From the NCBI GenBank assembly GCA_963837425.1, contig CAWINH010000015.1:1-64000 (forward strand): a stretch of 64,000 bases of DNA, in the 5' to 3' direction. How positions within the stretch are numbered: the stretch's first letter is position 1; each line of letters begins with the position of its first letter. Positions 6,952 through 16,203 of this stretch are shown piece after piece. This stretch comes from CAWINH01 sp963837425. Its GTDB lineage: Bacteria > Chloroflexota > Limnocylindria > QHBO01. The notes under the pieces were generated by a model. That model ran no database searches. It saw nothing but the letters and a program-made list of their open reading frames with translations, and was not told where the DNA came from. Both the position numbers and the translations under genes were made by a program.

Positions 6952-9561
6952 GTGGCCATCAAGGTTGAGGCCGAGATCGGCGACAAGCCGTTCTCATTCG
7001 AGGCGGGCAAGCTCGCCGAACAGGCGGACGGCGCCGTGCTCGTCCGCTACGGGGACACGGTCGTGCTCGCGACCGCAGTTTCCTCGACGCCCCGCGAGGG
7101 GATCGACTTCTTTCCGCTCACCGTCGACTACGAGGAGCGGATGTACGCCGCGGGCAAGATCCCTGGCGGATTCATCAAGCGCGAGTCGCGGCCGTCAGAG
7201 GCCGCCATCCTCGCCATGCGGCTCACGGACCGACCCATCCGACCGCTCTTTCCGAAGGGCTACAAGAACGATGTCCAGATCGTTTTGACGGTCCTCTCCA
7301 CCGACCAGGAGAACGACCCGGACATCCTGGCCGTGAATGGCGCATCGGCGGCGCTCTCGGTGAGCAGCATTCCGTTCATGGGCCCGATCGGCGCCGTGCG
7401 TGTCGGCCGCATCGACGGCGCGTTCGTGACGAACCCCACGAACAGCCAGCTCGACGAGAGCGATCTCGACCTCGTCGTGGCCGGCACCCGTGACGCGGTG
7501 ATGATGGTCGAGGCCGGCGCCAGGATCCTCCCCGAGTCGGTGATGGCGGACGCCATCGTCTACGGGCAGGCGGAGCTGCAGAAGAGCATCGACCTGCAGG
7601 AGAAGCTTGTCGCCAACGCCGGAAAGCCCAAGAAGACCCCGTTCCTCGGTCCGAAGGCCGATTCGGTGGTCAAGCTGGGGAAGGCGCTGTCCGACGGGAA
7701 CGGCGAGTTCATCGTATTCGACCTCGAGACGACCGCCATGAAGCCGGAGAACGGCTACATCGTGGATATCGCCGCACTGCGGGTGCGCAACGGCGAGGTC
7801 GTCGACCGCTTCGAGTCGCTCGTGAACCCGGGACGCTCGATCGTCGGGCACCAGATCCACGGGATCTCGGACGCCGACGTGGCCAGTGCCCAGACCGCCG
7901 CGGAGGTGCTCCCGCGGTTCGTCGAGTGGGTCGGCGCGGCGCCGCTCGTGGCGCACAACATCGCCTTCGACCTGCCGTTCGTCCTCCGCCATCTGCCGAA
8001 CGACGTCGACTGGCAGCCATCGGCCGTGTACGACACGCTCGAGCTCGCCTATCAGCTCTACCCTGATGCAGGCGCGTACAAGCTCGCAGACCTCATGCGC
8101 TTCGTCTTCGGGCGGGAGCATGGAGCCGCACACCGCGCGATGCCCGATGCGGAGGCGACCGCCGACCTGTTCATCAACCTGACCGAGCGCCTCGTCGAGC
8201 GCCTCGAGGCCGTCCGTGCCGACATTGCGGACGAGATTCGGCGCGGGCGCGACAACTACAACCGCGCGGAGCAGGGGGATCGGCTCGAGGACGTTCGCCG
8301 GCGCCACGGCATCGGCTCGGCCCTGATGGATGTCCTGACCAAGGCGACCAGCCGCGAGCTCGTGCTCAGCGAGAACGTTCGGATCGACGGTCGGGACACG
8401 AAGACGATCCGCGCCATCGACGTCGAGGTTGGCGTCCTGCCGCGCACGCACGGCTCAGGCCTCTTCACCCGCGGTCAGACGCAGGCGCTGAGTATCGCAA
8501 CCCTGGGCCCCTCGAGTGACGTTCAGCGCCTCGACACGATCTCCCCGGAGACGGAGAAGCGCTACCTGCACCACTACAACTTCCCGCCCTACTCGGTCGG
8601 CGAGTCGCGCCCGATGCGCGGTCCCGGCAGGCGGGAGATCGGGCACGGCGCCCTTGCCGAGCGGGCCCTGGTCCCGGTGCTGCCGAGCGTCGACGAGTTC
8701 CCGTACGCCGTCCGCGTCGTCTCGGAGGTCGTCAGCAGCAACGGCTCCACGAGCATGGCCAGCACCTGCGGCAGCACGCTGGCCCTCATGGACGCCGGCG
8801 TCCCGATCGCCGCGCCGGTGGCGGGGGCCGCCATGGGGCTGATCACGGACAAGGAGACCGGTCGCTACGCGGTCCTCACCGACATCACCGGTAAGGAAGA
8901 TGCCTACGGCGACATGGACTTCAAGGTCGCCGGCACCGCGGAGGGTGTCACCGCTCTCCAGATGGATATCAAGGTGGCGGGCATCACCGGCGAGATCCTG
9001 CGCGACGCGCTCGAGCAGGCGCGGCATGCGCGGCTCTTCATCCTCGACAAGATGACCGCGGTCATCAGCGCCAGCCGCAGCGAGCTGAGCCCGTACGCGC
9101 CTCGGATCACGACGATCAAGATCCCGGTCGACAAGATCCGCGACGTGATCGGAGCCGGCGGGAAGGTGATCCGCCAGATCACGGCCGAGACCGGAACCCA
9201 GATCAATGTCGAGGACGACGGCACGATCCAGATCGCGGCCACCGATGGTGAGGCGGCGAAGAAGGCGATCGCCTGGATCGAGGGTCTGACCCGCGACGTC
9301 GAGGTCGGGAAGGAGTACATCGGCAAGGTCACCCGGATCATGAACTTCGGGGCCTTCGTCGAGATCCTGCCCGGCAAGGAGGGGCTGGTTCACATCAGCC
9401 AGCTCGCGGACTATCGGGTGCCGCGCGTCGAGGACGTCGTCAGCATCGGCGACGAGCTGATGGTGATCGTCACCGAGATCGACCGCATGGGTCGCATCAA
9501 CCTCAGCCGGCGGGCCGCGATGGAGCGGCACATGGCGAAGGCGGGCGCGGCGCGGGAGTAG
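6952..9561 (+). CDS. pnp: PNPase with inserted DEDDh exonuclease domain
   Basis: Polynucleotide phosphorylase degrades RNA 3' to 5' with phosphate. The 869-residue protein is about 160 residues longer than usual. Order: first RNase PH core (1 to about 230), an extra domain (about 251-415), a helical linker, second RNase PH core with GSTSMASTC and GDMDFKVAGT, KH domain with GAGG (734-737), and S1 domain from about 786. The extra domain is a full DEDDh 3'-5' exonuclease like DnaQ/PolC: FDLETT (Asp257, Glu259), AHNIAFD (Asp340) and HRAMPDAEA (His394, Asp399). Reading frame is continuous across both junctions, so this is a real fusion. GTG 6952 has GGAGG 5 nt upstream. The combination predicts phosphorolytic and hydrolytic sites in one complex; the substrate of the insert is unknown. 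Confidence 0.95.
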   Translation: MAIKVEAEIGDKPFSFEAGKLAEQADGAVLVRYGDTVVLATAVSSTPREGIDFFPLTVDYEERMYAAGKIPGGFIKRESRPSEAAILAMRLTDRPIRPLFPKGYKNDVQIVLTVLSTDQENDPDILAVNGASAALSVSSIPFMGPIGAVRVGRIDGAFVTNPTNSQLDESDLDLVVAGTRDAVMMVEAGARILPESVMADAIVYGQAELQKSIDLQEKLVANAGKPKKTPFLGPKADSVVKLGKALSDGNGEFIVFDLETTAMKPENGYIVDIAALRVRNGEVVDRFESLVNPGRSIVGHQIHGISDADVASAQTAAEVLPRFVEWVGAAPLVAHNIAFDLPFVLRHLPNDVDWQPSAVYDTLELAYQLYPDAGAYKLADLMRFVFGREHGAAHRAMPDAEATADLFINLTERLVERLEAVRADIADEIRRGRDNYNRAEQGDRLEDVRRRHGIGSALMDVLTKATSRELVLSENVRIDGRDTKTIRAIDVEVGVLPRTHGSGLFTRGQTQALSIATLGPSSDVQRLDTISPETEKRYLHHYNFPPYSVGESRPMRGPGRREIGHGALAERALVPVLPSVDEFPYAVRVVSEVVSSNGSTSMASTCGSTLALMDAGVPIAAPVAGAAMGLITDKETGRYAVLTDITGKEDAYGDMDFKVAGTAEGVTALQMDIKVAGITGEILRDALEQARHARLFILDKMTAVISASRSELSPYAPRITTIKIPVDKIRDVIGAGGKVIRQITAETGTQINVEDDGTIQIAATDGEAAKKAIAWIEGLTRDVEVGKEYIGKVTRIMNFGAFVEILPGKEGLVHISQLADYRVPRVEDVVSIGDELMVIVTEIDRMGRINLSRRAAMERHMAKAGAARE

Positions 9562-9570
9562 GCGACGGGC

Positions 9571-9598
9571 CGGTGGCGCCGACGATTCGACGCCACCG
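9571..9598 (+). other. Hairpin downstream of pnp
   Basis: CGGTGGCG (9571-9578) and CGCCACCG (9591-9598) form a perfect 8-bp stem with a 12-nt loop right after the pnp stop. No T-tract follows, so it may be a 3'-end stabiliser or a U-less terminator ahead of the glycosylase gene. Confidence 0.5.
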
Positions 9599-9634
9599 AG
9601 CCGCTCACATGTCAGGGAGGGCCAGCGCGCAGCG

Positions 9635-10309
9635 ATGGGCACCGAGGAGCTGCTGGCGACGATCGCCGGTGAGGTCCGTGGCTGCACCCGCTGCCCGCTG
9701 CACGTCGGTCGCTCGCGGGCGGTTCCCGGTGAGGGCAATCCCCAGACCGACGTGCTCCTCGTGGGGGAGGGTCCGGGAGCCCGCGAGGACGCCACCGGGC
9801 GGCCATTCGTGGGACCCGCCGGCCAGCTGCTCGGCGAGCTGCTGCGCAGCGTCGGCTGGCGGCGCGAGGACGTCTTCATCGCCAACGTCGTGAAGTGCCG
9901 GCCGCCGGGCAACCGGGATCCGGAGCCGGCCGAGATCGGGGCCTGCGCGACCTATCTCGACCGGCAGGAGGCGGCGCTCGACCCGGCGGTGATCGTCACG
10001 CTCGGCCGGCACTCGCTCCAGCGATACCTGCCCGGATCGCGGATCTCCGCGGTGCACGGCGAGCTGCGGCGCTCCGGGGGCAGGTTCATCTTCCCGATGT
10101 ACCATCCTGCTGCAGCACTGCACCAGGCCTCGCTGCGAGAGACGCTCTTCGCCGACGTGCGCGGCCTGCCTGCGGCGCTGCTGGCTGCGCGCGAGGCACT
10201 GGAGGCCGAACGGGCCGCATCAGTCTCCGGGGCCGTGGCCGACAACCAGGCGGGGGCAACCGCGGAGCCCGATGCGTCCGACGACACGACACAGCTGACC
10301 CTTTTCTAG
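9635..10309 (+). CDS. Family 4 uracil-DNA glycosylase (4Fe-4S)
   Basis: Removes uracil from DNA to start base excision repair. The 224-residue protein has the four cysteines of the iron-sulfur type (Cys17-x2-Cys20, Cys88, Cys104), the catalytic-site motif GEGPGAREDATGRPF (44-58), VKCRPPGNRDP and the HPAA motif. After the catalytic domain an acidic, probably disordered tail (about 190-224) ends in QLTLF, close to the bacterial sliding-clamp-binding consensus QL[SD]LF. This tail suggests recruitment to the replication clamp. The start ATG 9635 has GGGAGG about 15 nt upstream, which is somewhat far. RNase J follows after 7 nt. Confidence 0.9.
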   Translation: MGTEELLATIAGEVRGCTRCPLHVGRSRAVPGEGNPQTDVLLVGEGPGAREDATGRPFVGPAGQLLGELLRSVGWRREDVFIANVVKCRPPGNRDPEPAEIGACATYLDRQEAALDPAVIVTLGRHSLQRYLPGSRISAVHGELRRSGGRFIFPMYHPAAALHQASLRETLFADVRGLPAALLAAREALEAERAASVSGAVADNQAGATAEPDASDDTTQLTLF

Positions 10310-10316
10310 GAGCAAC

Positions 10317-11981
10317 ATGGCAGACGTTCTGCGCATCATCCCGCTCGGCGGGGTGGGCGAGGTTGGCAAGAACATCACCCTCATCGAGGCGGCCGGCGAG
10401 ATCCTGGTCGTCGACTGCGGCCTCGCCTTTCCCGAACCCGAGATGCTCGGCATCGACCTCGTCATTCCCGATGTGAGCTACCTCGAGGAGAATCGTGACC
10501 GGGTGCGGGCCATCGTCCTGACCCACGGGCACGAGGACCACACCGGCGCGCTTCCCTACGTCCTGCCGCGCATCCCCGGGACCCCGATCTATGGAACTCG
10601 GCTGACCCTTGGGCTGGTGACCGGCAAGCTGAAGGAGCACAAGCTGCTCGGCGCAACCCGCCTCGAGCAGATCGACCCCGGGGTGGAGGTCCAGATCGGG
10701 TCGTTCCGCATCACCCCGTTCCGCGTCAACCACTCGATTCCGGACGGAGTGGGCCTTGCGATCGCCACCCCGCTGGGAACCGTCGTGCATACCGGCGACT
10801 TCAAGTTCGACCACACCCCGCCGGACGGCATCCGGGCCGATCTGGGCCTGATCGCCGAGCTCGGCAACCGTGGCGTGGAGTTCCTGCTCAGCGACTCGAC
10901 GCGCGCCGAACGGGACGGTTACACGCTCTCCGAGATGACGGTGGGGGAGTCGCTGCACCAGCTCATCGGCGAGGCTGCCGGACGCGTGATCGTGGCGACC
11001 TTCGCGAGCAACATCGGGCGCGTGCAGCAGGTCCTCGACGCCGCCTGGGCGCACGGCCGGAAGATGGTGGCGCTCGGTCGCAGCATGGAGCAGAACATCG
11101 GGATCGCCGTGGAGCTCGGCTATCTCGATACCCGCGAGGGAACGCTCGTGCGCAAGGACGCCCTGCAGCGGCTCGAGAAGCACGAGCTCGTGATCATGAC
11201 CACCGGCTCACAGGGCGAGCCGATGTCCGGCCTGACCCGGATGAGCAACCGCGACCATCGGAACATCACGATCGAGCCGGGCGACACGGTCGTCGTCTCG
11301 GCTTCCCCGATCCCCGGCAACGAGGAGGCTGTCGCCAAGACGATCGACAACCTCTTCAAGGAGGGGGCAATGGTCCACTACGAGCCGCTCAAGCACTGCC
11401 ATGTCTCGGGCCACGGGTCGCGCGAGGAGCTGAAGCTGATGCTGGGTCTCGTGAAGCCGCGCCACTTCATCCCGGTCCATGGCGAGTACCGGATGCTCGT
11501 GCAGCATGGGCTGCTGGCGGAGGGCGCCGGGGTGGCGGTGGACAGCATCTTTGTGCTCGAGAACGGCCAGATCGTCGAGTTCGACGGGCGCGCGGCGCGC
11601 CTGGCGGGCTCGGTTCCGGCCGGCGCGGTGCTCGTCGACGGGATTGCCGCCATCGACGGCGTGGACGGGGTCGTGCTTCGCGACCGTCGGATGCTCGCCT
11701 CGGACGGAATCGTGCTCGTGGCGCTCACCGTGGATCGGGCGACGGGGAGGCCGATCGCCGGCCCGGACCTGGCCGGCCGCGGGTTCCTGTCGGATCCCGA
11801 CGACCCGGTGATGGCCGCCGCGCGCGACCATCTCGTCTCTGAGCTGCGCCAGGCGCCGGGCACCGAGCACGGCGCGGAGGCGGGATACCTGAAGACGAAG
11901 ATGCACGACACGCTCTCGCGCTATTTCTTCGAGCGCACGAAGCGACGGCCGATGATCCTGCCCATCGTGACGGAGGTCTGA
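10317..11981 (+). CDS. rnj: Ribonuclease J
   Basis: RNase J is a metallo-beta-lactamase/beta-CASP nuclease with endo- and 5'-3' exonuclease activity in mRNA decay and rRNA maturation. The 554-residue protein has the N-terminal LGGVGEVGKN signature, the metal motif HGHEDH (70-75), HTGDFKFD, SDST, and the beta-CASP region with SGHGS and VHGEYRM. The length is normal. GGAG lies 4-5 nt before ATG 10317. It follows the uracil-DNA glycosylase closely and is followed within 3 nt by ftsK, so a long operon is likely. The organism also has RNase Y (26280-27809). Confidence 0.95.
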   Translation: MADVLRIIPLGGVGEVGKNITLIEAAGEILVVDCGLAFPEPEMLGIDLVIPDVSYLEENRDRVRAIVLTHGHEDHTGALPYVLPRIPGTPIYGTRLTLGLVTGKLKEHKLLGATRLEQIDPGVEVQIGSFRITPFRVNHSIPDGVGLAIATPLGTVVHTGDFKFDHTPPDGIRADLGLIAELGNRGVEFLLSDSTRAERDGYTLSEMTVGESLHQLIGEAAGRVIVATFASNIGRVQQVLDAAWAHGRKMVALGRSMEQNIGIAVELGYLDTREGTLVRKDALQRLEKHELVIMTTGSQGEPMSGLTRMSNRDHRNITIEPGDTVVVSASPIPGNEEAVAKTIDNLFKEGAMVHYEPLKHCHVSGHGSREELKLMLGLVKPRHFIPVHGEYRMLVQHGLLAEGAGVAVDSIFVLENGQIVEFDGRAARLAGSVPAGAVLVDGIAAIDGVDGVVLRDRRMLASDGIVLVALTVDRATGRPIAGPDLAGRGFLSDPDDPVMAAARDHLVSELRQAPGTEHGAEAGYLKTKMHDTLSRYFFERTKRRPMILPIVTEV

Positions 11982-11983
11982 GC

Positions 11984-14359
11984 GTGCCGAGTCGACGCCC
12001 GGCCCGGACCCGTCGCCGCCGGAGCCCGCGGCGGCGACGGAGCACCGGCGTGCTCGGCAGCGCAAGGCTCTGGCGGGAGATCGGCGCCCTTGTCCTGCTG
12101 ATCCTGGCCATCGTGAGCGTCATTGCGATCTTTGCGCCCCATGCGGGCATGTTCGTGAAGCCCTGGCATGACCTGCTGGCTCGCCTGCTCGGCTGGGGAA
12201 TCGCCTTTGCCGGCCCGCTGCTGGCCGGGTTCGCGCTGATGCTGTGGATGAAGTCGCTGCCGGCCGAGCGCCTGATGGCAGCGACCGGGGCGAGCGTCGT
12301 CGCCCTCTCGCTGCTCGGAATGTTCCACCTGGCCGCCGGCGGTGGGGCTGACCTCATCGACTCCGGCGACGGCGGTGGGGCGATCGGCTGGGCGGTGAGC
12401 GCGGCCCTTGGTGGCGCGGTTGGTCAGGTCGGGGCGTGGACCATCCTCCTCGTTCTCTTCGTGGTCGGGATGCTCCTCTACTTCAACATGACGGTCGGCG
12501 ACCTCATCGCGGCCTGGATGCAGCGGCGCGAGGAGCAGCGAGAGGCGGCCGCTGTCGAGGCACGCCGTGCGACAGCGCGTGAGCGGCGCACCGCGCCCGA
12601 TACTCCGGTGGCGCCATCGGTCGCGGCCGAGCGACACGGCCTCCTCCGCCGCGTCGGGGCCGCGCTGGGCGCCGTCGATCAGGAGGAGCCGCCGGTCATC
12701 CTGCGGCGCTCGCGTCCGGAGTCCGTGGCACCCCCGCGGGGAGAGCCGCACGAGCGAGCCGGAGGGGCGGAGGTGCCGCCCGTGCCGGTGCCTATCGAGG
12801 TCGATGTCCCGCCACTGTCGAGCAACGTGCTCGAGACGGGCGAGGAGGCGCACCTCGCCCAGGTCGATCAGCGGGACGCGGTGGACGCTGCCCTGGAAGG
12901 GTCGGAGCGAACGTGGCAACTACCAGATTCATCGCTCCTCGCCGACGCCCCGGTCAGCAGCGCCGCGCAGATGGATCTCACCGCGAAGGGGAACCGGATC
13001 CGCGAGACGCTCGCCCACTTCGGAATCGGCGTGAAGGTCGCGCGGATCCAGGAGGGCCCGGTCGTGACCCAGTACGCCCTCGACGTCGACCCGGGGATCA
13101 AGCTGAGCCGAATCGAGGGCCTCGCCGACAACCTCGCGCTCGCGCTCGCCGCGCGCAGCATCCGGATCGAGGCGCCGATTCCCGGTGAGCCATTCGTGGG
13201 CATCGAGATCCCGAACAGCGCGTTCGATCTCGTCATGCTCAAGGAGGTGCTGGCCTCCGAGAACTTCGAGGCCGCGGCCACTGGCAGCAAGCTGGCCTTT
13301 GCGCTGGGCCAGGACGTTGCCGGCCAGCCGTTCAGCGCCGATCTGGCAAGGATGCCGCACGTGCTGATCGCCGGCGCGACCGGATCGGGGAAGAGCGTCT
13401 GTGTGAACGCGATCATCTGCTCCCTCCTGATGCGGGCCACGCCGACCGAGGTCAAGCTCATCCTCGTGGACCCCAAGCGGGTCGAGATGGCGCAGTACAA
13501 GGGGATCCCGCACCTGCTCACCGAGGTGATCGTTGACACCGAGCGCGCGGTGAACGCCCTGAAGTGGACGGTCGGCACCATGGAGAGCCGGTACCACGAG
13601 TTCGCGCAGCGCGGCGTGCGGAACATCGGCGGCTACAACGCTGCCCTGCGGCCCGGCGAGCCGCGCATGCCGTACATCATCGTCGTCATCGACGAGCTCG
13701 CCGACCTGATGATGGTTTCCGCGTACGAGGTCGAGCAGACGATCACCCGCATCGCGCAGCTGGCGCGAGCCACCGGCATCCACCTCGTGGTCGCCACCCA
13801 GCGCCCATCGGTCCAGGTCATCACCGGCCTGATCAAGGCCAACATCCCGAGCCGGATTGCGTTCGCCATGACCTCCGGCATCGACAGCCGGACGATCCTC
13901 GACACGACCGGCGCCGAGGACCTGCTGGGCCGCGGCGACATGCTGTACCAGCCGATCGACGCGCCCCGTGCGGTGCGGTTGCAGGGCGTCCTCGTCACGG
14001 ACGAGGAGATCGAGGCGGTAGCCCGCCACTGGCGTGACCAGGGGGGGCCGCGATACCGACCCGAGATCACCGCTCCGAAGCGGGACGGGAAGGGGATCGG
14101 CGCCGGTGAAGGTGATGGCGAGGACGATGCCGATGCCCTCTACGGACAGGCGGTGGACATCGTGCGCCGCTCCGACAAGGCGTCGGCCTCGCTCCTCCAG
14201 CGCCGGCTCCGCATCGGCTATGCGCGCGCCGCGAGGATCCTCGACCAGATGGAGGACCGCGGCGTCGTCGGCGCTCCGGACGGCAGTCGCTTCCGCGAGG
14301 TGCTCGTCACCTCCGACGGTTGGGGCGCGGAGGTCGAGCCTGACGGGGGGCGTGAGTGA
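11984..14359 (+). CDS. ftsK: DNA translocase FtsK/SpoIIIE
   Basis: FtsK pumps DNA at the division septum and helps resolve chromosome dimers. The 791-residue protein has an Arg-rich start (9-19), four or five membrane segments between about 33 and 167, a charged linker, and the RecA-like motor with Walker A GATGSGKS (464-471) and Walker B IIVVIDELAD (about 565-574). A C-terminal winged-helix gamma domain follows (about 715-785; LLQRRLRIGYARAARILDQME). It begins with GTG two bases after the RNase J stop and overlaps rodZ by 4 nt (GTGA). Confidence 0.95.
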   Translation: MPSRRPARTRRRRSPRRRRSTGVLGSARLWREIGALVLLILAIVSVIAIFAPHAGMFVKPWHDLLARLLGWGIAFAGPLLAGFALMLWMKSLPAERLMAATGASVVALSLLGMFHLAAGGGADLIDSGDGGGAIGWAVSAALGGAVGQVGAWTILLVLFVVGMLLYFNMTVGDLIAAWMQRREEQREAAAVEARRATARERRTAPDTPVAPSVAAERHGLLRRVGAALGAVDQEEPPVILRRSRPESVAPPRGEPHERAGGAEVPPVPVPIEVDVPPLSSNVLETGEEAHLAQVDQRDAVDAALEGSERTWQLPDSSLLADAPVSSAAQMDLTAKGNRIRETLAHFGIGVKVARIQEGPVVTQYALDVDPGIKLSRIEGLADNLALALAARSIRIEAPIPGEPFVGIEIPNSAFDLVMLKEVLASENFEAAATGSKLAFALGQDVAGQPFSADLARMPHVLIAGATGSGKSVCVNAIICSLLMRATPTEVKLILVDPKRVEMAQYKGIPHLLTEVIVDTERAVNALKWTVGTMESRYHEFAQRGVRNIGGYNAALRPGEPRMPYIIVVIDELADLMMVSAYEVEQTITRIAQLARATGIHLVVATQRPSVQVITGLIKANIPSRIAFAMTSGIDSRTILDTTGAEDLLGRGDMLYQPIDAPRAVRLQGVLVTDEEIEAVARHWRDQGGPRYRPEITAPKRDGKGIGAGEGDGEDDADALYGQAVDIVRRSDKASASLLQRRLRIGYARAARILDQMEDRGVVGAPDGSRFREVLVTSDGWGAEVEPDGGRE

Positions 14360-15644
14360 GTGACGAGCGCCCCGGGGCGCACAAGCTGGGAGCCGTCCTC
14401 CGTGCCGCTCGAGAGGAACGGGGCGTGGACCTCGCCCGCGTCGAGCGCGACACGAAGATCCGGGTTCGCTACCTCGCCGCCCTCGAGAGCGGCGACTACC
14501 GCGAGCTGCCGGGCATCGTCTACACGAAGGGGTTCCTCCGCAACTACGCGGCGTACCTCGGGCTTGATCCCGAGTACCTGATCGACCTCTACCGACTCGA
14601 GACGACGACTGCGAGCCCGCCGCGGGTGAGCGTCGAACCCCCCCGCGCCCGATCACCGGGAGGCGAGCCCGGGCGTTCGTCGTCACCCCCGGCGCGGTGG
14701 TCGGCGCGATCCTCACCATTGGCGTCGTCATCTTCGTCATCTACTTCGTCCGCGAGTTCGTGACGTTCGCGCGGACGCCGGACCTCACGATCAGCGATCC
14801 GGCCGGCGACGTCGCGTCGTACGACGGGACGAGCTACACGTTCAAGGGGCAGACGGAGCCGAACTCGACGATCACGATCTCAGGAGCGCGGGAGAACCCG
14901 ACCATCACCGCTGACGCGGCAGGGGCGTTCGAGGTCACGGTCACCCTGGTGCCAGGGTCGAACGTCATCACCCTCGTCGCCGCGGACCCAGTGACCGGCC
15001 GTGACAGCGACCCGGTGCGGCGCACGATCGTCGTCGGCAACGCGCCGAGCCCCACCCCGCCCGGGGTCCTGACCGTCACCGCCCCGACGGACGGGGAGCA
15101 GCTGAGCGGGAGCCTCACCGTATCCGGCACCGCGGCCGCGGGGAGCCGCCTGACGATCAGCCCGACGTTCGCGGCGGCGGCCGCCCCGACCATGCACATC
15201 GTCCGGCCGGATGGGTCCGCAGTGCCGATCCCCGAGACGCCGCCGAGCGCGCCCGATTCACAGTCATTGACGGTCGGCGCCGACGGCAGCTTCGCAGCGA
15301 CGCTCGATCTGCAGCCCGCCACCTGGGATGTCGCAGTGGCCGTCGAGGGCGCGGCGACCACCGAGACGCGTCGGGTCAGCGTTTCGGCGCTCGACGGCCT
15401 GCATGGGACCCTGAAGGTGGTCGGCGGCATCTCGTACCTCGACATCGAGGAGGACGGGACGCGGCTGCAGGGGGTGGCCGGCAGGAATGCACCGGACGGG
15501 ACCTCAGTCCCGCTGGAGGCCACGAAGACGCTCCGCATTCGGGCGGGCAACGCCGGGGCGGTGACCGTCATGCTGAATGGGGTGGACCTCGGGACGATGG
15601 GCGGGTCGGGGGCGGTCGTCGAATGGCGGATCACGCGCCTGTAA
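14356..15644 (+). CDS. rodZ: RodZ-like HTH membrane protein, frameshifted
   Basis: RodZ links the MreB cytoskeleton to the envelope and sets cell shape. The first frame (14356 to about 14640) encodes the N-terminal helix-turn-helix domain (VLRAAREERGVDLARVERDTKI, IVYTKGFLRNYAAYLGLDP). The rest is in the -1 frame: a basic stretch ITGRRARAF, a transmembrane helix (VVGAILTIGVVIFVIYFV), two Ig-like beta domains and a C-terminal DUF4115 domain ending in GAVVEWRITRL. The switch falls at a run of seven C (14638-14644); one more C restores about 429 residues. Uncorrected, the first frame stops at 14763 and lacks the membrane anchor. It overlaps ftsK by GTGA. A homopolymer error is the simplest explanation, true disruption or slippage the alternatives. 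Confidence 0.82.
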
Positions 15645-15701
15645 TCCCGGCAAGCGGAGCGCGTGCCCGGGGGCAAGAATAGGGGAGACACAGGAGGAGC
15701 C

Positions 15702-16190
15702 ATGGCCGACTCGACGTTCGACATCGTCAGCGACTTCGACCAGCAGGAGCTGGTGAACGCCCTCGACCAGGTGCGCCGCGAGGTGGCAACCCGCTACGAC
15801 TTCAAGGGCGCCCGGGTCGAGCTCGAGCTCGGCAAGGCCGAGATCACGCTGCGGGCCGACGACGAGTATCGTGCCGGGTCGGTGAAGGACCTCGTCCAGA
15901 CCAAGGCGGTCCGCCGCGGGCTCTCGCTGAAGATCTTCGAGTGGGGCAAGGTCGAGCCGGCGGGAGGCGGGACGGTCCGGCAGGAGATCGGCCTGAAGCG
16001 GGGGCTCACAAGCGACCAGGCCAGGGAGCTGTCGAAGCTCATCCGAGAGCATTTTCCGAAGGTCAAGCCCATGATCCAGGGCGATGCCGTCCGCGTCTCG
16101 GCCAAGAGCCGCGACGAGCTGCAGGCGGTCATCGGGCACTTGAAGGCCCTGGACTACCCGGTGGCGCTCCAGTTCACGAACTATCGATGA
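15702..16190 (+). CDS. yajQ: YajQ-family nucleotide-binding protein
   Basis: YajQ/UPF0234 proteins are small two-domain RNA-binding-fold proteins; some members bind cyclic di-GMP. The 162-residue product starts MADSTFDIVSDFDQQELVNA and contains RYDFKG, the GLSLKIF segment and the terminal ALQFTNYR, all typical. The start ATG 15702 has AGGAGGAG 3 to 5 nt upstream. A GGDEF/EAL protein is encoded about 7 kb away, but no direct link can be read from the sequence. Confidence 0.9.
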   Translation: MADSTFDIVSDFDQQELVNALDQVRREVATRYDFKGARVELELGKAEITLRADDEYRAGSVKDLVQTKAVRRGLSLKIFEWGKVEPAGGGTVRQEIGLKRGLTSDQARELSKLIREHFPKVKPMIQGDAVRVSAKSRDELQAVIGHLKALDYPVALQFTNYR

Positions 16191-16203
16191 GGTTGCGACG
16201 CCC

